64,000 bases of DNA from assembly GCA_021399445.1 (NCBI GenBank), contig JAJTUQ010000004.1:6448001-6512000 (forward strand), written 5' to 3'. This document shows positions 10,309 to 22,453 of the stretch, one piece after another (position 1 is the stretch's first letter; the number at the start of each line of letters is the position of its first letter). Origin of the DNA: Xylogone sp. PMI_703. Its lineage: Eukaryota > Ascomycota > Leotiomycetes. The translations under genes and the position numbers were made by a program. The notes under the pieces were generated by a model, which was given only the letters and a program-made list of their open reading frames with translations, ran no database searches and was not told where the DNA came from.

Positions 10309-13300
10309 TCAAGGTGTCGTCTGATCCCATATACTCTCAACCGTAACATCATTCACCCAATTGCCACCAGTGCTATCCGACGCCAAGGTGAATCCAACTT
10401 CTTTCTTCTCACCCGGCAACAGTATAAATGCATTATCATCAAAATGTCCAGCTGCTCCACTTGGCAAGGTCAACCAGGTGTAAAAGGATACGCCACCCTT
10501 ACTTGCGGATTGAACAGTAAATTTCTCCGTGTGTGAGTTGTATGAGAGATGTAGCTCTGGATTGCGGAGCTTGGCCTTGTTCATAAATGCAGGTGTGAAA
10601 TGATTCTTGTGAGTAAAAGTTTGAGATTTTGCCGAGTTAGGTGTGTGACCAGTGGCAGAAACACTGAGTAATAAGAGAGCATCTTCAGGATCTGGAAGCG
10701 TTAAGTCCGTATTGACATCAGTTCGATGCACAAGAGTTGTGTTGATAGCGCCGACTGTGAAGTGTGCAGATGAAGGCATTCCTGCATTATTGGCAATCGG
10801 TTCTCCGGCTAGGTTTAGCCAAGTCATATTGACCGTCCCCGAGACGGACTCCCACAGATCGGACGTGACCCAGATCTCCAGCGTACCATTTCCATAATTA
10901 TAGAATGGTGAGACTATCACATTCTGGAAGACATCCTTCATGAAATATGGCATCACCTTCCACCGGCCATCATACTCGATTCCAGCCCAAGTAGGAGCCT
11001 GCCAGATGTCATTGAGTTGCCAGTAGAGAGATCCAAGTTGGCGTTCTGGCATTCCACTTCCACGCCGATAGAACTGAACTTCAGACTTATACATGTCAGC
11101 TTGAAATATCTGTGTTGCATGGCACCAGGCACTGAAGTTGGCTACTGAATCAGCCTTGTTCGGAATTGGGTAGTATGTCTGAACTGCCATCGTCATTTGG
11201 CCCATTCCTGGCAAACTATTAGCTGTATTAGTGGTACTAAGACCTCCCATTGGGCTGTGATGGTTCCGAAATACGATCACTGTAGAGTTAAACTCCAAGT
11301 CCTCTGGATCAATTGCTTGCTGCCAGCTTGCAAGACTTGGCATACTATGATATCCAAATTCATTTGCAAAGCGCCCTACAGGATAGGCAGAATAGTCGAA
11401 AGACACACTCGGGTCATAATTATAGAAATCCGTATCACCGTATATGTATCCTGGAGTGGTATTATCATACCGTTCAACCATGGGAACTGGTAGGGATAGA
11501 TCAATTTCAGTCCATCCGTGTCCAGCACTGCTGGGAGAATATGATATCGAGTGACTGTTCTCGCAAACAAGTGGGAAAATAGTGCTGATAAAGAGATCCT
11601 CGTATTGTCCAAGATAGTAACCGTAGTTGTCTGGATCTGCACCTTTGGCAATAGGGAGTAACAAGTTCTCAAACTCATTGCCACCAATCCATGAAGCAAT
11701 AGAAGGATGGCGGTTAAGCCTCCTAACATTGTAAGTAACTTCAGCAATGACGTTCTCCTTGAATGCTGGATCGTCTGGATACAACGTGTCACTGAATTCA
11801 AATTCGCTCCACAAAAGGATACCGCGTTCATCTGCCATATCATACATGAAATCTGGTAGGTATATTCCTGAAGACCAGACTCGGATCATATTATGATTTT
11901 GTTCGAGCGCAGACTCAAATAGGTGGTTAATTCTGTCTTCTGTGACCCTTGGCCAGAATGCATCTGGAGGCACTAGATTAGATCCTTTCGCGTAAAATTC
12001 GTGGCCATTGATCTCAAAATGCCAGTTGCTACCAGGAGTAGTACCCTGGGCGATCTGCGCATCGGTGACATTACCAGTGTTCAATACAATCGTTCTAAAT
12101 CCAGAACGTTTCTGGACTGAGAGAAGTTCATTATGCTTTGAGTCGAAAACGCTGATGGTAACAGTATATAGATTCGGGGACCCAAGCCCGTTTGGCCACC
12201 ACAACTTCGGTGCATTAGCTCCAATAGTCACAGTTCCAGTAGTTGTAAGATGAGAAGATGTTAGATTGTTTAATCTTCCTGAGTAAAGAGTCGACTTTGG
12301 ATTATCTGCTTCCTTGATGGAGATGTCTATATAGTGTCCGCTCGGGAGATTTCCGATAAAGTCAATACTGGCATTAACTACCCATGGCTGGCTCTGATCT
12401 GGTGAAAAGTTGTTGAATTGCCCTTGGCGGTATATGTCAATGTCGGTATTCAACTCGTAAAGCTCTTTGTTTTGAGAAAGCTGCACAAAGCGCCCTGCTC
12501 TCCATGGTCCGGCTGGAGCAAATGCTGGACCCCAATCCCATCCGAAATCGGACTGTTCTTTCCTGACAAACTGTCTGTTCGGGTACTCAAATGGATAAAC
12601 AACGGAAGCAGGCCACTCTGGAATTTGGAGCTACATGTCAGTTGCTTGCTACCTAACAACGTCGGAGCATCACTTACGCTCTTGACCTGGGCTGGCAGCA
12701 ATAGCATCTATGATATTAGGCGCACTTCCGAAGTTGATACTTAAAACTGGGCTGTTGCATTTATTAACGATTTGCGTCACATCGTAATAGTATTGTCGAA
12801 ATTGGTTATCAGTTGCAGCGATGATCTCGTCACAAAGCTTGATTGTGGTATATGTATCCAGACCATCAAAAACAAGCCATGTTGCAATCCCGCTGCCAGA
12901 TTTCCTGTGCTATTTTAGGCCATGCACGCAATGACGTTTTGTAATATATGGTAACTTACAGGCCTTTTATAGGGTTACTAGCATACGTCCAATTCTGTGC
13001 AGCTATCCATCGGAGGTTAAAATCGTTAAGGCCATGATATCTATCGTAGATTAGTTGAATACGCATTTTTAGTAACCATTTACGACTCACGGATCATCTA
13101 TAATGTTCACAAGTTAGTTTTAACAGCTGTACATATTAAGAAGATTGTTACCTACCAATTACACCTGCTGCATACAAGTCCAGGTGTACCTGAGAAGGCC
13201 ACTTCCCGGGCACCGTAATGTTTTTTGCCTCGTTAGTCACGGTCCATTGGGCTTTACCAAGATCATAGATTGATCGTGCCCAAGCTGTATGCAGGACTCC

Positions 13301-13327
13301 AAGGCTGATAAACCACGCCTTTCGCAT
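10309..13327 (-). CDS. mndA: Secreted beta-mannosidase, GH2 family (mndA-type)
   Basis: Five exons on the minus strand: 13156-13327, 13091-13097, 12960-13040, 12678-12904 and 10309-12617 (931 residues, normal for fungal beta-mannosidase A). The second exon is only 7 bases, flanked by clean GT/AG, and restores the phase. The signal peptide is about residues 1-17, ending HTAWA. The sugar-binding and Ig-like domains precede the TIM barrel. The acid/base Glu is in WIGGNEFE, and the nucleophile Glu is in RFANEFGYHS. It removes terminal mannose from beta-manno-oligosaccharides during mannan breakdown. Many N-glycosylation sites are present. An acceptor 13 bases earlier (12631) breaks the frame, so 12618 was chosen. 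Confidence 0.92.
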
Positions 13328-14485
13328 CGTGATTGAACACAGATTCCTATGTGGGTGGGACTCCAGGAAAAATTACAATGGTTCAATTAAAGCGAAGAAG
13401 CATAGCCCATTCGAGCCGTTACACCTCTACTCCCTTATTTATGCTCTTTTGCTATGCGATATACAAAGGAAATGATCTTCATTATTCCCCTCACTTCTTA
13501 TAACCCCCGAGAGTTGTCCCATTGGGAATACGATCCGTACCTGTCATATCAAGGTTAATTGAGCCAGACAGAGGTACGGCAACTTACAAGGTACGACCCG
13601 AAAATCACTCATTTTTGCTACTTGCCGACCAAATGACAGGCATTTTAAGCACCTTCTTTGACTAGAAATGTCGTGTATGTGGCAAGGTATGCTTGACAAG
13701 ACAGGCATGATTCATCAAGGCAGAGATTAACGGTGCTGTCCAACTTTCTCCACTTACAGCTGGTTCACTGTGCCCCCGGAGCTCCGGACACGAGCTTAAG
13801 TTGCATCTTGTTGAGATGATGTCAATGATAGGATCGGATATTGTTACCCCATAGAATACTCGCGGGGTAAACTCCATCGAGCCCCTCGTTTGTATTTGTG
13901 TACCAGGTTGTTGATGATTGCTGAGTGCGGAGATGCAACATGCGCTTTGTTTATTAATCCTCGCTAAAGGTATTTTACTTGCCTTTTGTAGATATTAAAA
14001 TGATTCAACGGCGCCGAGGTAACCAACTTATGGCCTGACTCGTAGCTTTTAGGTAATATTACCGTCCCATTGCCTCGTATAAGGTACGAGTGGGCCTTCG
14101 AATCAACATTTGTCTAGGCAGTGGAAATGTTATATCCGCCGATCATTGCCGTAATTAAGGTTTTAAGCTTTTTAGCTTAAATCCAGATGTCGTTACTATG
14201 AGGAAAATATAGATAATTGGCCGTCTTTACCCATCCTCAAGTGAACTCGGATTGGTGGCGAGCAAATTCTTACATCATATGACCGATTTAACTCCAAGAC
14301 GGAACACTATATCGGCCAATATATGCATAGCTGGAGAGGGTTTCATCATTGCGAAGAGTCTAAATATACATTTAGGTCCATAGATTTAAAAAGGTAACTC
14401 CATCGCATTTTCCCATATCGTTACTTTACCTAACTTGGGTAAACATACAACGTAACGCAAATACACGTCTAGAATTGGCAATACC
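13328..14485. other. Intergenic; beta-mannosidase promoter
   Basis: AT-rich spacer holding the promoter of the minus-strand beta-mannosidase and the 3' flank of the damaged MFS gene. No gene or repeat seen. Confidence 0.5.
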
Positions 14486-16252
14486 TCACAACTTCAATGT
14501 CAATATTATCCCCACAATAGAGACCCCCGCCAGAACCCAAAAGGGTAAAGCCACAAAGCTATGGTGGATACCTATAGAAAATGGCAGCCCACTGGAAAGA
14601 GATCCAACTGCTCGGCTGATGGACGCAAGAAATAAATTGAGTCCATTGAGTGAAGTTGTGCTTATTTGCCGGGATAGAGTTGGTCAGGAGTAAAAGACAG
14701 CTTTGAAATGAAAGAACAGCAAAAGTCACTTTGAAAAACATCAGACCATATATAATAGTTTGTTGGCATAGCGAATTTTTCAGTAACACAGCAAGGGGGA
14801 AGCCCCAATATACCAGAGGTAAGCCTATCAGCCCGACTCGAAGCAGCAAGATTCCATGGTATCGGTGAGAGAGAGATGGGTATACGAACATATTGATCAC
14901 TACTGCCAGGAAGCCACATACGGCAAGTAAGACGCCAGTATAAACGGAACCTAACAGGTCAAAAATCAGTAAGCAGCAGTAATCTTGATTAATAAAGCTC
15001 ACTTTTACCCAATCCACCACCAAACTCTACAAACGGGGTTTTTCCAGGATCAGTGTCTTCTTTTGGTGGAGAATGCATAAACACCGGGATGATATTATCG
15101 AAACCAGTGGAGTGGAAACCAAGTATAGCATTTACCCAGACATACGGATTAGCTAAGATTCGGTCCCTTTGTGAAGGTTTCGCTTCCGAATAAGGAGACT
15201 CATGAACCTGTATGCCTGGTCCCCCATTTGGATATGGATCGGACGTCAACTGACGCCCATTATCCCCGACAGAATCATCTAATAATGCCATATGATCCAG
15301 TCTGGCTTCATCATCTAATGTATTGATCTCTGGTGGCTTTGGTCTCAGTTGATCGTAGGCGCGAAATATAGTATAGCGTATCTCCCGAGAGGTCTCCTAT
15401 AATAAACTTGCAAGTCAGAGAAGGTTAAAAATTCAAATGGAGACTCTCACATCTAAATAAACCAGAGAAGCAACAAAACAAAGTATGAAGCAAGATCCTA
15501 CCACAATATTTGGTAGGAGGTACGGGTATCTTCTAAAGACAGACGAAGGAATGAGAGTCCCAGCATGGGGCTGAACCACAGTAGCTAGAAAGCCACCAAC
15601 AATAGGTCCGGTAACTGATCCAATAGTTCCAGATATTAGCAAATAGCTGAATGACCTCGCCTGGTCTTCTTTCGCAGGAGTCAGCTCTGCAACCATGGTT
15701 CGAAGAACTCCCAGATTCCCATTTGCAGCTCCAGTGACGGCCGTGCATAAGAGTGCTTGGGCAATTGATTTGCTGAATCCTATATTAATATAGGCAGGTG
15801 CTAGCATCAACAGGGTAATCAAGAGAATTAACTTCCTCCCCAGGAGGTTTGACAGAAAAGACCAAGGGACTGCGAATAGAGCCTCAGAGCAAGCAAAAGT
15901 TGCTGCGATGACACCGATGTATCTAGCAACATTGTACTCAGAAACGCCAAGACTTGTGACAAAGTCGGGTAGATATGGAAATGTTGAAGTTAGTGTGACT
16001 GAAGCGTATTAGAAATATAAATCTTCAGTCACCCGGGTTGGTACACGTACAAGCTTGTGTGAATCGAGTAGCACTAAGAATTAATAGTTGGTGGGTGGGA
16101 GATTTCGAAGAGTTTTTGTCTTGCCATCTCTAATTTGGCATGGCGCAAACAGACCAGAACGTTGCAATCAAAAAGATGACCACACTCTGCATCGGTGGAA
16201 AGGGCTATGCTTGACTTTATGATACAATAAGGCATCTTAGCCAATCTCTCAT
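14486..16252 (-). pseudogene. MFS transporter (DHA1/ZRT-like), frameshifted near the C-terminus
   Basis: Exons 16051 upward, 15451-15998, 15003-15396 and 14486-14950 encode a 12-TM drug:H+ or tetracycline-type transporter. Landmarks are FTLTSTFPYLPDF in TM1, the SNLLGRK loop, and AVTGAANGNLGVLRTMVAEL in TM4. About 100 codons into the last exon, near 14641, the frame must shift by one base to continue into ASISRAVGSLSSG and the last TM. Read without the shift, the protein ends in unrelated sequence at 14559. The first coding exon has no ATG in the right frame; a small 5' exon starting at 16252 with a GTATCA donor would be needed. Two defects together suggest a decaying gene, though a base error near 14641 is possible. 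Confidence 0.65.
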
Positions 16253-17479
16253 GTAAATAAGACCTCCCCTTGAGCCAATCATGGCTCCTGCCACTTACTA
16301 GTCTATATAAGGCGTACAGTCAGCTTACACTTAACCCAAGATTCATCATCATTAGTGTGACAGGCATGGCTGAATCCCCTTGCTTACGTTTTAAGACTTA
16401 TAAATGGCGCAAAATAACATTCAATTTCTCTAGTGAGAAAGGAAGCAATTCAAATTCCCGGATACACGTGTAAAGACATGCTTATATCCTGCCAGAAAAT
16501 TGTCTCGGAATCACTGTTCCTCTTCCATCAATTTCAACTGCCCGGTCATGCCAGTAATTACTGTATGTATAGCTCTGGTTGGACGCGTGGTCGAATCCAC
16601 CGAGAACTTGAACCCCTTCTAGCCTAGTCTAGTTAGTCTTGGCTTTTCATGATGATTGTGTGAGGGCTCATATAGTGTGGCATTAAAATTATAATATCAT
16701 ATTATACTTCTCATACTAGAGAACAGGATACCGGAGCGGGATCCGTGTCGTAGTGCCGAGGGTCGATGTTGTAGGGGGACCGGCCGGGCCAGAATCAGCT
16801 TGTATTATATCTTCTGTAGTTCTAGCTATGAATACACTCAGCTGGTCAGGAAATAGGAAAAAGGCCGATCCAAATGAGGAAAATGGTATGTAGTTTAGTC
16901 ACCATGGAAACTTTCTGCGAACTTCTAGCGGAATACTTAGTTTCTTTCACCGTGTCTCCCAAACAGCCCGCATCAAAGTTCGCGGCCTTTTCAGCCAGGT
17001 TGTTGTGAGAAGAAATCGACGGTGAGCTTAATATTTGTTCTGATTCAAATTTCCTTCTTCAATATTGTAATTATCTTGTATGTGCTACTGTTAGATATGC
17101 AGTATTTTGTAATAGCATCAACTCTCACAAACTTCATGCCCAATTGGCAGACGTGGTTGCCAAGCCAATAGTACAATAAGCCGCTTTCATAAATTCTCCA
17201 ACAATATTTTAGTTACATGTAAATAGCGCTGAGTAAGACTTACTCTCAACTTTCCTAGTTTCTAGTATTACTCCTTATTCCATAGCATCTAGCTTAGTTT
17301 AAGTTAAGCTTACATATTCAGTCTCCTATAAAGTAACTAAATCAACCTGTGTATTTTTGAATTGCATTTTCAATCCAACAGATTCAGTATACTGCAACGA
17401 TGTCTACCAGGAAGTTCAAGACTAAACTGGAATAACTTATTGATGTTTTTCTGAAGGATGATCTGCTAGATACCCAATC
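16253..17479. other. Intergenic between MFS gene and lpxA-like gene
   Basis: Very AT-rich divergent spacer. It carries a TAGCTC...GGTCGAATCC stretch near 16569 that only superficially recalls tRNA boxes, and an 11-codon open frame starting at 17400. No gene called. Confidence 0.5.
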
Positions 17480-18307
17480 ATGGTGCACTCAAGTCCATCT
17501 CCTCCGACTGTCCATACGACTAGTATCGTCGACAACACCTCTACGCTTGCAACAGGTGTTGAAATCGGACCATTCTGCATCGTCGGGCCACATGTACACA
17601 TTGGCGAAGGCACAAAACTGTTATCTAACGTGACTATTATAAGCTGTGTCACGATTGGAAAGGACTGTGTGATTTACCCTGGTGCCGTCCTTGGCGGTGC
17701 TGCGCAATATAACAGCTGGCAAGGCGGAGATGAATCAACCATCAACATTGGGGACCGCTGCGTTATTCGTGAATTTGTGACGGTTAACCGATCCACTCAA
17801 GGCTACGACAAACCTACAAAAATCGGCAGTAATGTACTTCTAATGGCCAGTGCACATATCGCCCACGACTGTGAACTGCAGGATGATGTGATACTTGTCA
17901 ACGGCGTGGGGCTGGCAGGTCATGTAATTGTCGAGAGAGGCGCCATAGTTGCAGGCATGAGTGGAGTCCATCAATATTGTCGTATTGGAGAGCATGCTTA
18001 TGTTGGAGGGGGATCTATAGTGACGAGAGATGTTCTACCTTTCTCCATGGTAAATGGAAATAGAGCAAGAACTGTGGGTTTGAACATTGTGGGCTTACAG
18101 AGGCTAGGCTGGGAAAAGGAGAGGATAATATCTTTACAAGCCGCCATTTCGATAGCTTTCAAGAACTTTGATAGAGCCCTTGAGCTATTAAGGTCAGAAG
18201 ATACTTCCGAAGATGTGAAGCGGATTATCCAATTTATTAAATGTACTAAACGAGGCATTTCTTTGCCAGTTGGTGCTGCAAGTATACCAGAGGCGAGCAA
18301 GATCTAA
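17480..18307 (+). CDS. lpxA: Bacterial-type UDP-GlcNAc acyltransferase (LpxA-like)
   Basis: An intronless frame of 275 codons from ATG 17480. It follows bacterial LpxA over its full length (E. coli LpxA is 262 residues). Hexapeptide left-handed beta-helix repeats run from about residue 12 to 190, such as GVEIGP, HVHIGE and VTIGKD. The catalytic centre AHIAHDC has the general-base His at 129, matching E. coli His125. His148 (LAGHV) and His164 (VHQY) match His144 and His160. A C-terminal helical domain follows GLNIVGLQRLGW. LpxA attaches a 3-hydroxyacyl chain from ACP to UDP-GlcNAc, step one of lipid A synthesis, a pathway fungi lack. Length and motifs exclude the dynactin-type LpxA-fold proteins of eukaryotes. 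Origin by transfer from a bacterium is inferred. Function in this host is unknown. Confidence 0.9.
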   Translation: MVHSSPSPPTVHTTSIVDNTSTLATGVEIGPFCIVGPHVHIGEGTKLLSNVTIISCVTIGKDCVIYPGAVLGGAAQYNSWQGGDESTINIGDRCVIREFVTVNRSTQGYDKPTKIGSNVLLMASAHIAHDCELQDDVILVNGVGLAGHVIVERGAIVAGMSGVHQYCRIGEHAYVGGGSIVTRDVLPFSMVNGNRARTVGLNIVGLQRLGWEKERIISLQAAISIAFKNFDRALELLRSEDTSEDVKRIIQFIKCTKRGISLPVGAASIPEASKI

Positions 18308-18846
18308 ATTTAACTGTAAAGGGAGTCTTAATGCTTTCACATTCGAGCATGGTAGGAGAGAAAATTAGATAATTAACAACATAAATTCAATTCAATTAAC
18401 CAATTTCAGAATTCAATTTAATCACTAAACTTTGTTATTAAGTACGAGGTCACTGGGTCAATTATTTTTGAATGCATAAGGAGTGGTCTATGTGCGTGAA
18501 TGCGAAATGTAGAAATTGTAGTTATGCAATGTATAAGCTATGCACATTACAGATTACTCGTACGGGGCCAATAATGTTAAACAGCCATCCCTAAACGAGT
18601 AATCAATCCTACATAAATTAGTTTTCACCAGTGGAATGGATAATCAATAGCTACTCATTAACTTTCCAGAAATGATTTATAATCGTTATCCAGAAGCAAT
18701 GAATTATAGAATTGTTACATGATTATAAATGTTGGCATGCCTGGCGACACATGTGTAAGGTGCCACCAAAAGGTATTTACGTTCTATTAATTCATCTAAG
18801 TGCATAGCGACATTAATGGAAATGTTTGCAGATTCTACATTAGATT
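18308..18846. other. Intergenic, convergent, nothing seen
   Basis: AT-rich 3' flank shared by the LpxA-like and fasciclin genes. No coding or repeat signal. Confidence 0.5.
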
Positions 18847-21395
18847 TTACATGTCCAGTCCCATAATAATGACTAACAAAACTGTCACAATCGCAAAAGC
18901 TTTTTGAATGGATCCATGTAGTGACGAGCCCGAGCTCGGTGTAGGAGATGGCTTGAGTGTTGGAGGAGTGGATGGATGGATGACCTATCGGAAAATGAGC
19001 CACCTATCTCTCCTTTTTCCGTACTTGATAACAATTCCAAGCACTAAAAAGAAGGAGCGAAAAATGTTAACATACCTGATCAATTACATGGGCAACGCCA
19101 TTCCCTAGCACGACGTTTGGTAGTATGATCCTTGCATTGTTGACATAGTAGTCACAGCCGTCGTTAGTCACGGTGAAGTTTGTGTCTGCCTGACTCTTAT
19201 ATGAGGTACCATTTCTAAGTGCAGGCAAGTAGCCTACAAAGTTAGGGATGAGATGGCCGAGAAGTAGGCTCTGGATTGACGAGTAGTAGCTCGTGGCGCC
19301 GAGGGTAGCTAAAGCCTCGTTGCTGGGAATGAAGTATGTAATGCCAGGTGTGTTATCGAGTGTATCAGTAAGGTCGAAAGAGTTCACGAGCCCAGTGAAG
19401 GTTGTATAGCCATTGGCGTTGGCTGTGTCGACGAGGCTTTTGGGAAGAGTGAAGTAACTTTGCCTCATTGTTAGTATCGGATCAATTTGCTCATACCATG
19501 CTCTCCTAATTCTAAGACATGCACACGAATAATAGACGAACGGAAGAATAAAGCAATAGGATTTTCACTAACTCGTCAACTACGTGGATCAAGCCTCCAT
19601 CATATGGTATATCTGCTTTGATGACATTGACTGAGTTGCCTAAGCCTGAAGCAATCTTTAACAGAGAAGGCGTTGGAGCAGGTGTCGTCACAGTAGACTC
19701 GACCGTATATAATTCTGTTGCAATTGTGTCGTATGCCGTAGTGGGTATCGCGCTAGGTGAGACAGTGATAGGGACCGTCGTGGTCTCTTCCACGAGAACC
19801 AGGGAAGTTGGAGCTTCTAGTGGAGGTAGCGTGACAACATCAGTTTCTCTCGATACAGTTGGGACTAATACGGTGGAAACTTTGATAAGTGTAGCCTCGT
19901 GATTGATAACTGAAGTTATTACCGTAGGAACTGTCACCAGAGTAGTCTCTCGGATCAGAGTAGGAGTAGCGTCAAGCGTAATCTCACGAACAAACGTTGA
20001 CGTTAAAACTGTGAGAATCGTAACAAATCGCGTCTCCCCCGGAAGGGTTGAGACAAATACTGTAGGAACTGCAACGGTTCTGGTCTCCTGAGGTTGAGTA
20101 GCGGTAATCGTTTCTTTAATGGTGATATCGGACTGAGTTACTACGGTCTCAGTTATTGTAACACTAACTTCCGATTTGGTAACTAGTGTAGTAGTCAATA
20201 CTTCCGTCACAGTAACGTCAACTGTTGATAGTCTGATCAGGGTATCAGTGGCAGTGAAATATATTTCCGAGGGCGTTACTATGACACTTGTAATTATATC
20301 TGTGATAGTAACATTGATTTCGGTCGAAGATACGACCACTTTCGTAACCCAATCTGTGAGAGTGATATCAACTTGGGATGGAGTAGCAACAGTCTTTGTT
20401 ACCGCATCTGTAACCGTTTCGTAGAGGATCGTTGAACTTAATATCGTGTGGTCTTCAACTAGTGTAGTCTCTCGGAGGATAGTTGAGATTGATATCTTGG
20501 GAGTCGCAACAGTGACAGTTTTGGTCTCTTGTTCTACGGAGAGAATAGTCGAAGGTAACTTTACTGTGACGGTCTTTGTTTCTTCCAGAATTGAGACAAA
20601 AATAGCAGTCGATACTTTTGGAACAATGACTGTGACAAACTTGGTCTCGTAGATAATTTGAGGTGGTAACGTTGTAGGGACTGCAACCGTGATGATCTTG
20701 GTCTCATTCACGAAGAAGGGAACGGTCGACGGTAAGAATTTTGTGACAGTCTCAGTCTCATGTACAACGGAGAGAATAGTCGATGTTAATATCCTCGGGA
20801 TGGTAATTGTCTTTGTCTCTCGCGCAATAGAGATTAAAGTTGAAATCAAAGTCACCGTATGTTGCTTATGACAAAAATCTGGATCGTAGTGCAAAAGGCA
20901 GATGTGATAGTCGTCATAACTCCCATAAACTCCAACATCTCTCCTCTGCACCGTGCTACACTGGCTCTTATTATTTTCTGGCTCCGACACAAACTCGAAC
21001 GGTTTTTCTCCAAAAGTTGAGGACTTTGCATTGGACTCCATGGCGAGCCCTGAGCCCGAACTCATGGATCCCAGGCTATTCAAGTTGGAGGTGCTCTGAT
21101 ATAGCTTATTCTGAAGGGTAACTGCGCTGGACTGTCTCTGCCGCAGCCTTCTACTACTTTGTATTGACCCATTTCCATAGATTGATAAATTGCGCGCGCC
21201 ATCTATAGGTGCGAAGATGGTCTTCACTTGATTGGAAAAGTAGAGAGAAGCGGCGGCTGGGTCTGACTCAATCAGCGCTGCGAATTGAGAAGCGCCTGCC
21301 TGGTGCAGAGCCTGGATGAGGCCGGTGGCATATATCGGGACTATAACGATCGAGATGGATAGGAACACTTGCAGGAGCTCTTTATAGCATCGCAT
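18847..21395 (-). CDS. GPI-anchored fasciclin (FAS1) protein with long Thr/Val repeat insertion
   Basis: Exons 19573-21395, 19076-19463 and 18847-18984 give 782 residues. The signal peptide is about 1-25. The first FAS1 domain starts at about residue 26 (LIQALHQAGASQFAALIE, TIFAPID). It resumes only at about 575 (NSVNVIKADIPYDGGLIHVV), because ~390 residues of imperfect Thr/Val/Glu repeats sit in its loop. The second FAS1 domain follows (SYFTLPKSLVDTANANGYTT to NGVAHVIDQ). The last exon encodes a Pro/Ser/Thr stretch, small residues and a final hydrophobic tail, a GPI-anchor signal. The protein is thus a wall or membrane adhesin candidate, likely heavily O-mannosylated. The first intron has a CTAAC branch point directly before its acceptor at 19464, which fixed that boundary. 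Confidence 0.88.
19688..20858 (-). repeat. Imperfect coding repeats rich in ETKTVTV/STxLxxET units
   Basis: Within the fasciclin gene, a ~20-25 residue unit recurs about 15-18 times. Its core is ETKTVTV or ETTLV, followed by P and a STILS-like segment. The opposite strand is also open over long stretches, a by-product of the biased codons. The array corresponds to about residues 180-570. Confidence 0.8.
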
Positions 21396-22453
21396 TTTGC
21401 TTAGAGCTGGAGTGGTGCTTCCCCTCTCCCACGGATAAGTCTTAAGAAAACAATAGGAGGATATGAAATATAGGACGAAGAACACCGCTTGCTACGGTTT
21501 TTGTTGATATGAAATGGTAGTGGAAAAAGCACCGTCCACATCTGACGATCACATTTTCCACTTATGCATTGTGGGTGTTCAGACGGGCGGGCCGGAGGAC
21601 TCCATATTCTGAGGCTCAACGACTCTCACGCTCTAATATTGTCTCCCCTCTAGACCACCTACTTTTAATCCTTGCAGCGATCCGGACCATCCATGAATGC
21701 ACTCTGCAGACTGTGCTGCAGGGTTGTACTGCAGGAGACACCGAGCTGGGCTTGATCGGAGGGTTGATATACAGTACGACCCCTAAAGTGCTGACAAACG
21801 CCAGGGTTGGTTGGCCATCGCACCTTCTGTGCTATAATGGAGCCTGACAACCCAGTTAGATGGGTTTAATCCTTACAAGAATGAGGTCGGTAGTCGGTCG
21901 CAATTGCGATTGTGTGCTTTTCTCGTGTTATGCGCCCGGTGTTGCTAGGAAATTACCAACGCTAGAAGGCGTTGAACCGTAATGAAGAGGCTTGACTGCA
22001 GCGAGCTGAACATCCAAATTGGGTTCGCGATGTTACAACGGCTGCCACGGCTGCTCCATCCCCAGCGCCATGTCTTGCCTGTCAAGAGCCACTTGTCTTG
22101 TACCGACTGGGCGAGCGCATTTGACGGCTCGTTATGGGACGCAGCTTGTAGCTCTATGCATTCTGCAGTGTCTATCTAATACCCTTTCCGTTGTGATTCG
22201 CTGCAATGGTGAGCCGGAAAGTGTCTCCACAACGCCCTTCTTGAGCATGCTTTTTTCGCCGCACAATGCTGGCGAGGCTGCGTATATCAAATCATTGATG
22301 TATGCCTCTGTTTTGGGAAGGATGTCTTAGAATGATTCTTGAAATCTCGATGACATTAACGGCTTTCTCAACCTGCAACGAACAACTTCCCATATTCCAG
22401 CAATTGCTTCAATATCTGGGTCTTTGACAGAGGACAGCTGTTGGATCGCAACA
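21396..22453. other. Divergent promoter region, no gene seen
   Basis: Lies between the fasciclin gene (minus) and the membrane-protein gene (plus). Several short frames are open but lack conservation signs; I leave them out. Confidence 0.5.

Noticed and set aside
12631..12677. Shorter beta-mannosidase intron ending at TAG 12631
   Set aside because: It shifts the reading frame; the acceptor at 12618 gives the conserved QWPASVVYPFEYPN in phase.
16565..16625. TAGCTCTGGTTGG followed by GGTCGAATCC, like tRNA A and B boxes
   Set aside because: The boxes are only ~14 bases apart and no acceptor or anticodon stem can be formed, so this is not a tRNA.
17400..17435. 11-codon upstream frame before the LpxA-like gene
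   Set aside because: Short ATG frames are common by chance in such AT-rich DNA and nothing else supports translation.
19618..20871. Series of plus-strand open frames rich in Val/Thr/Ser
   Set aside because: They are the complement of the fasciclin Thr/Val repeat array, kept open by its biased codons.
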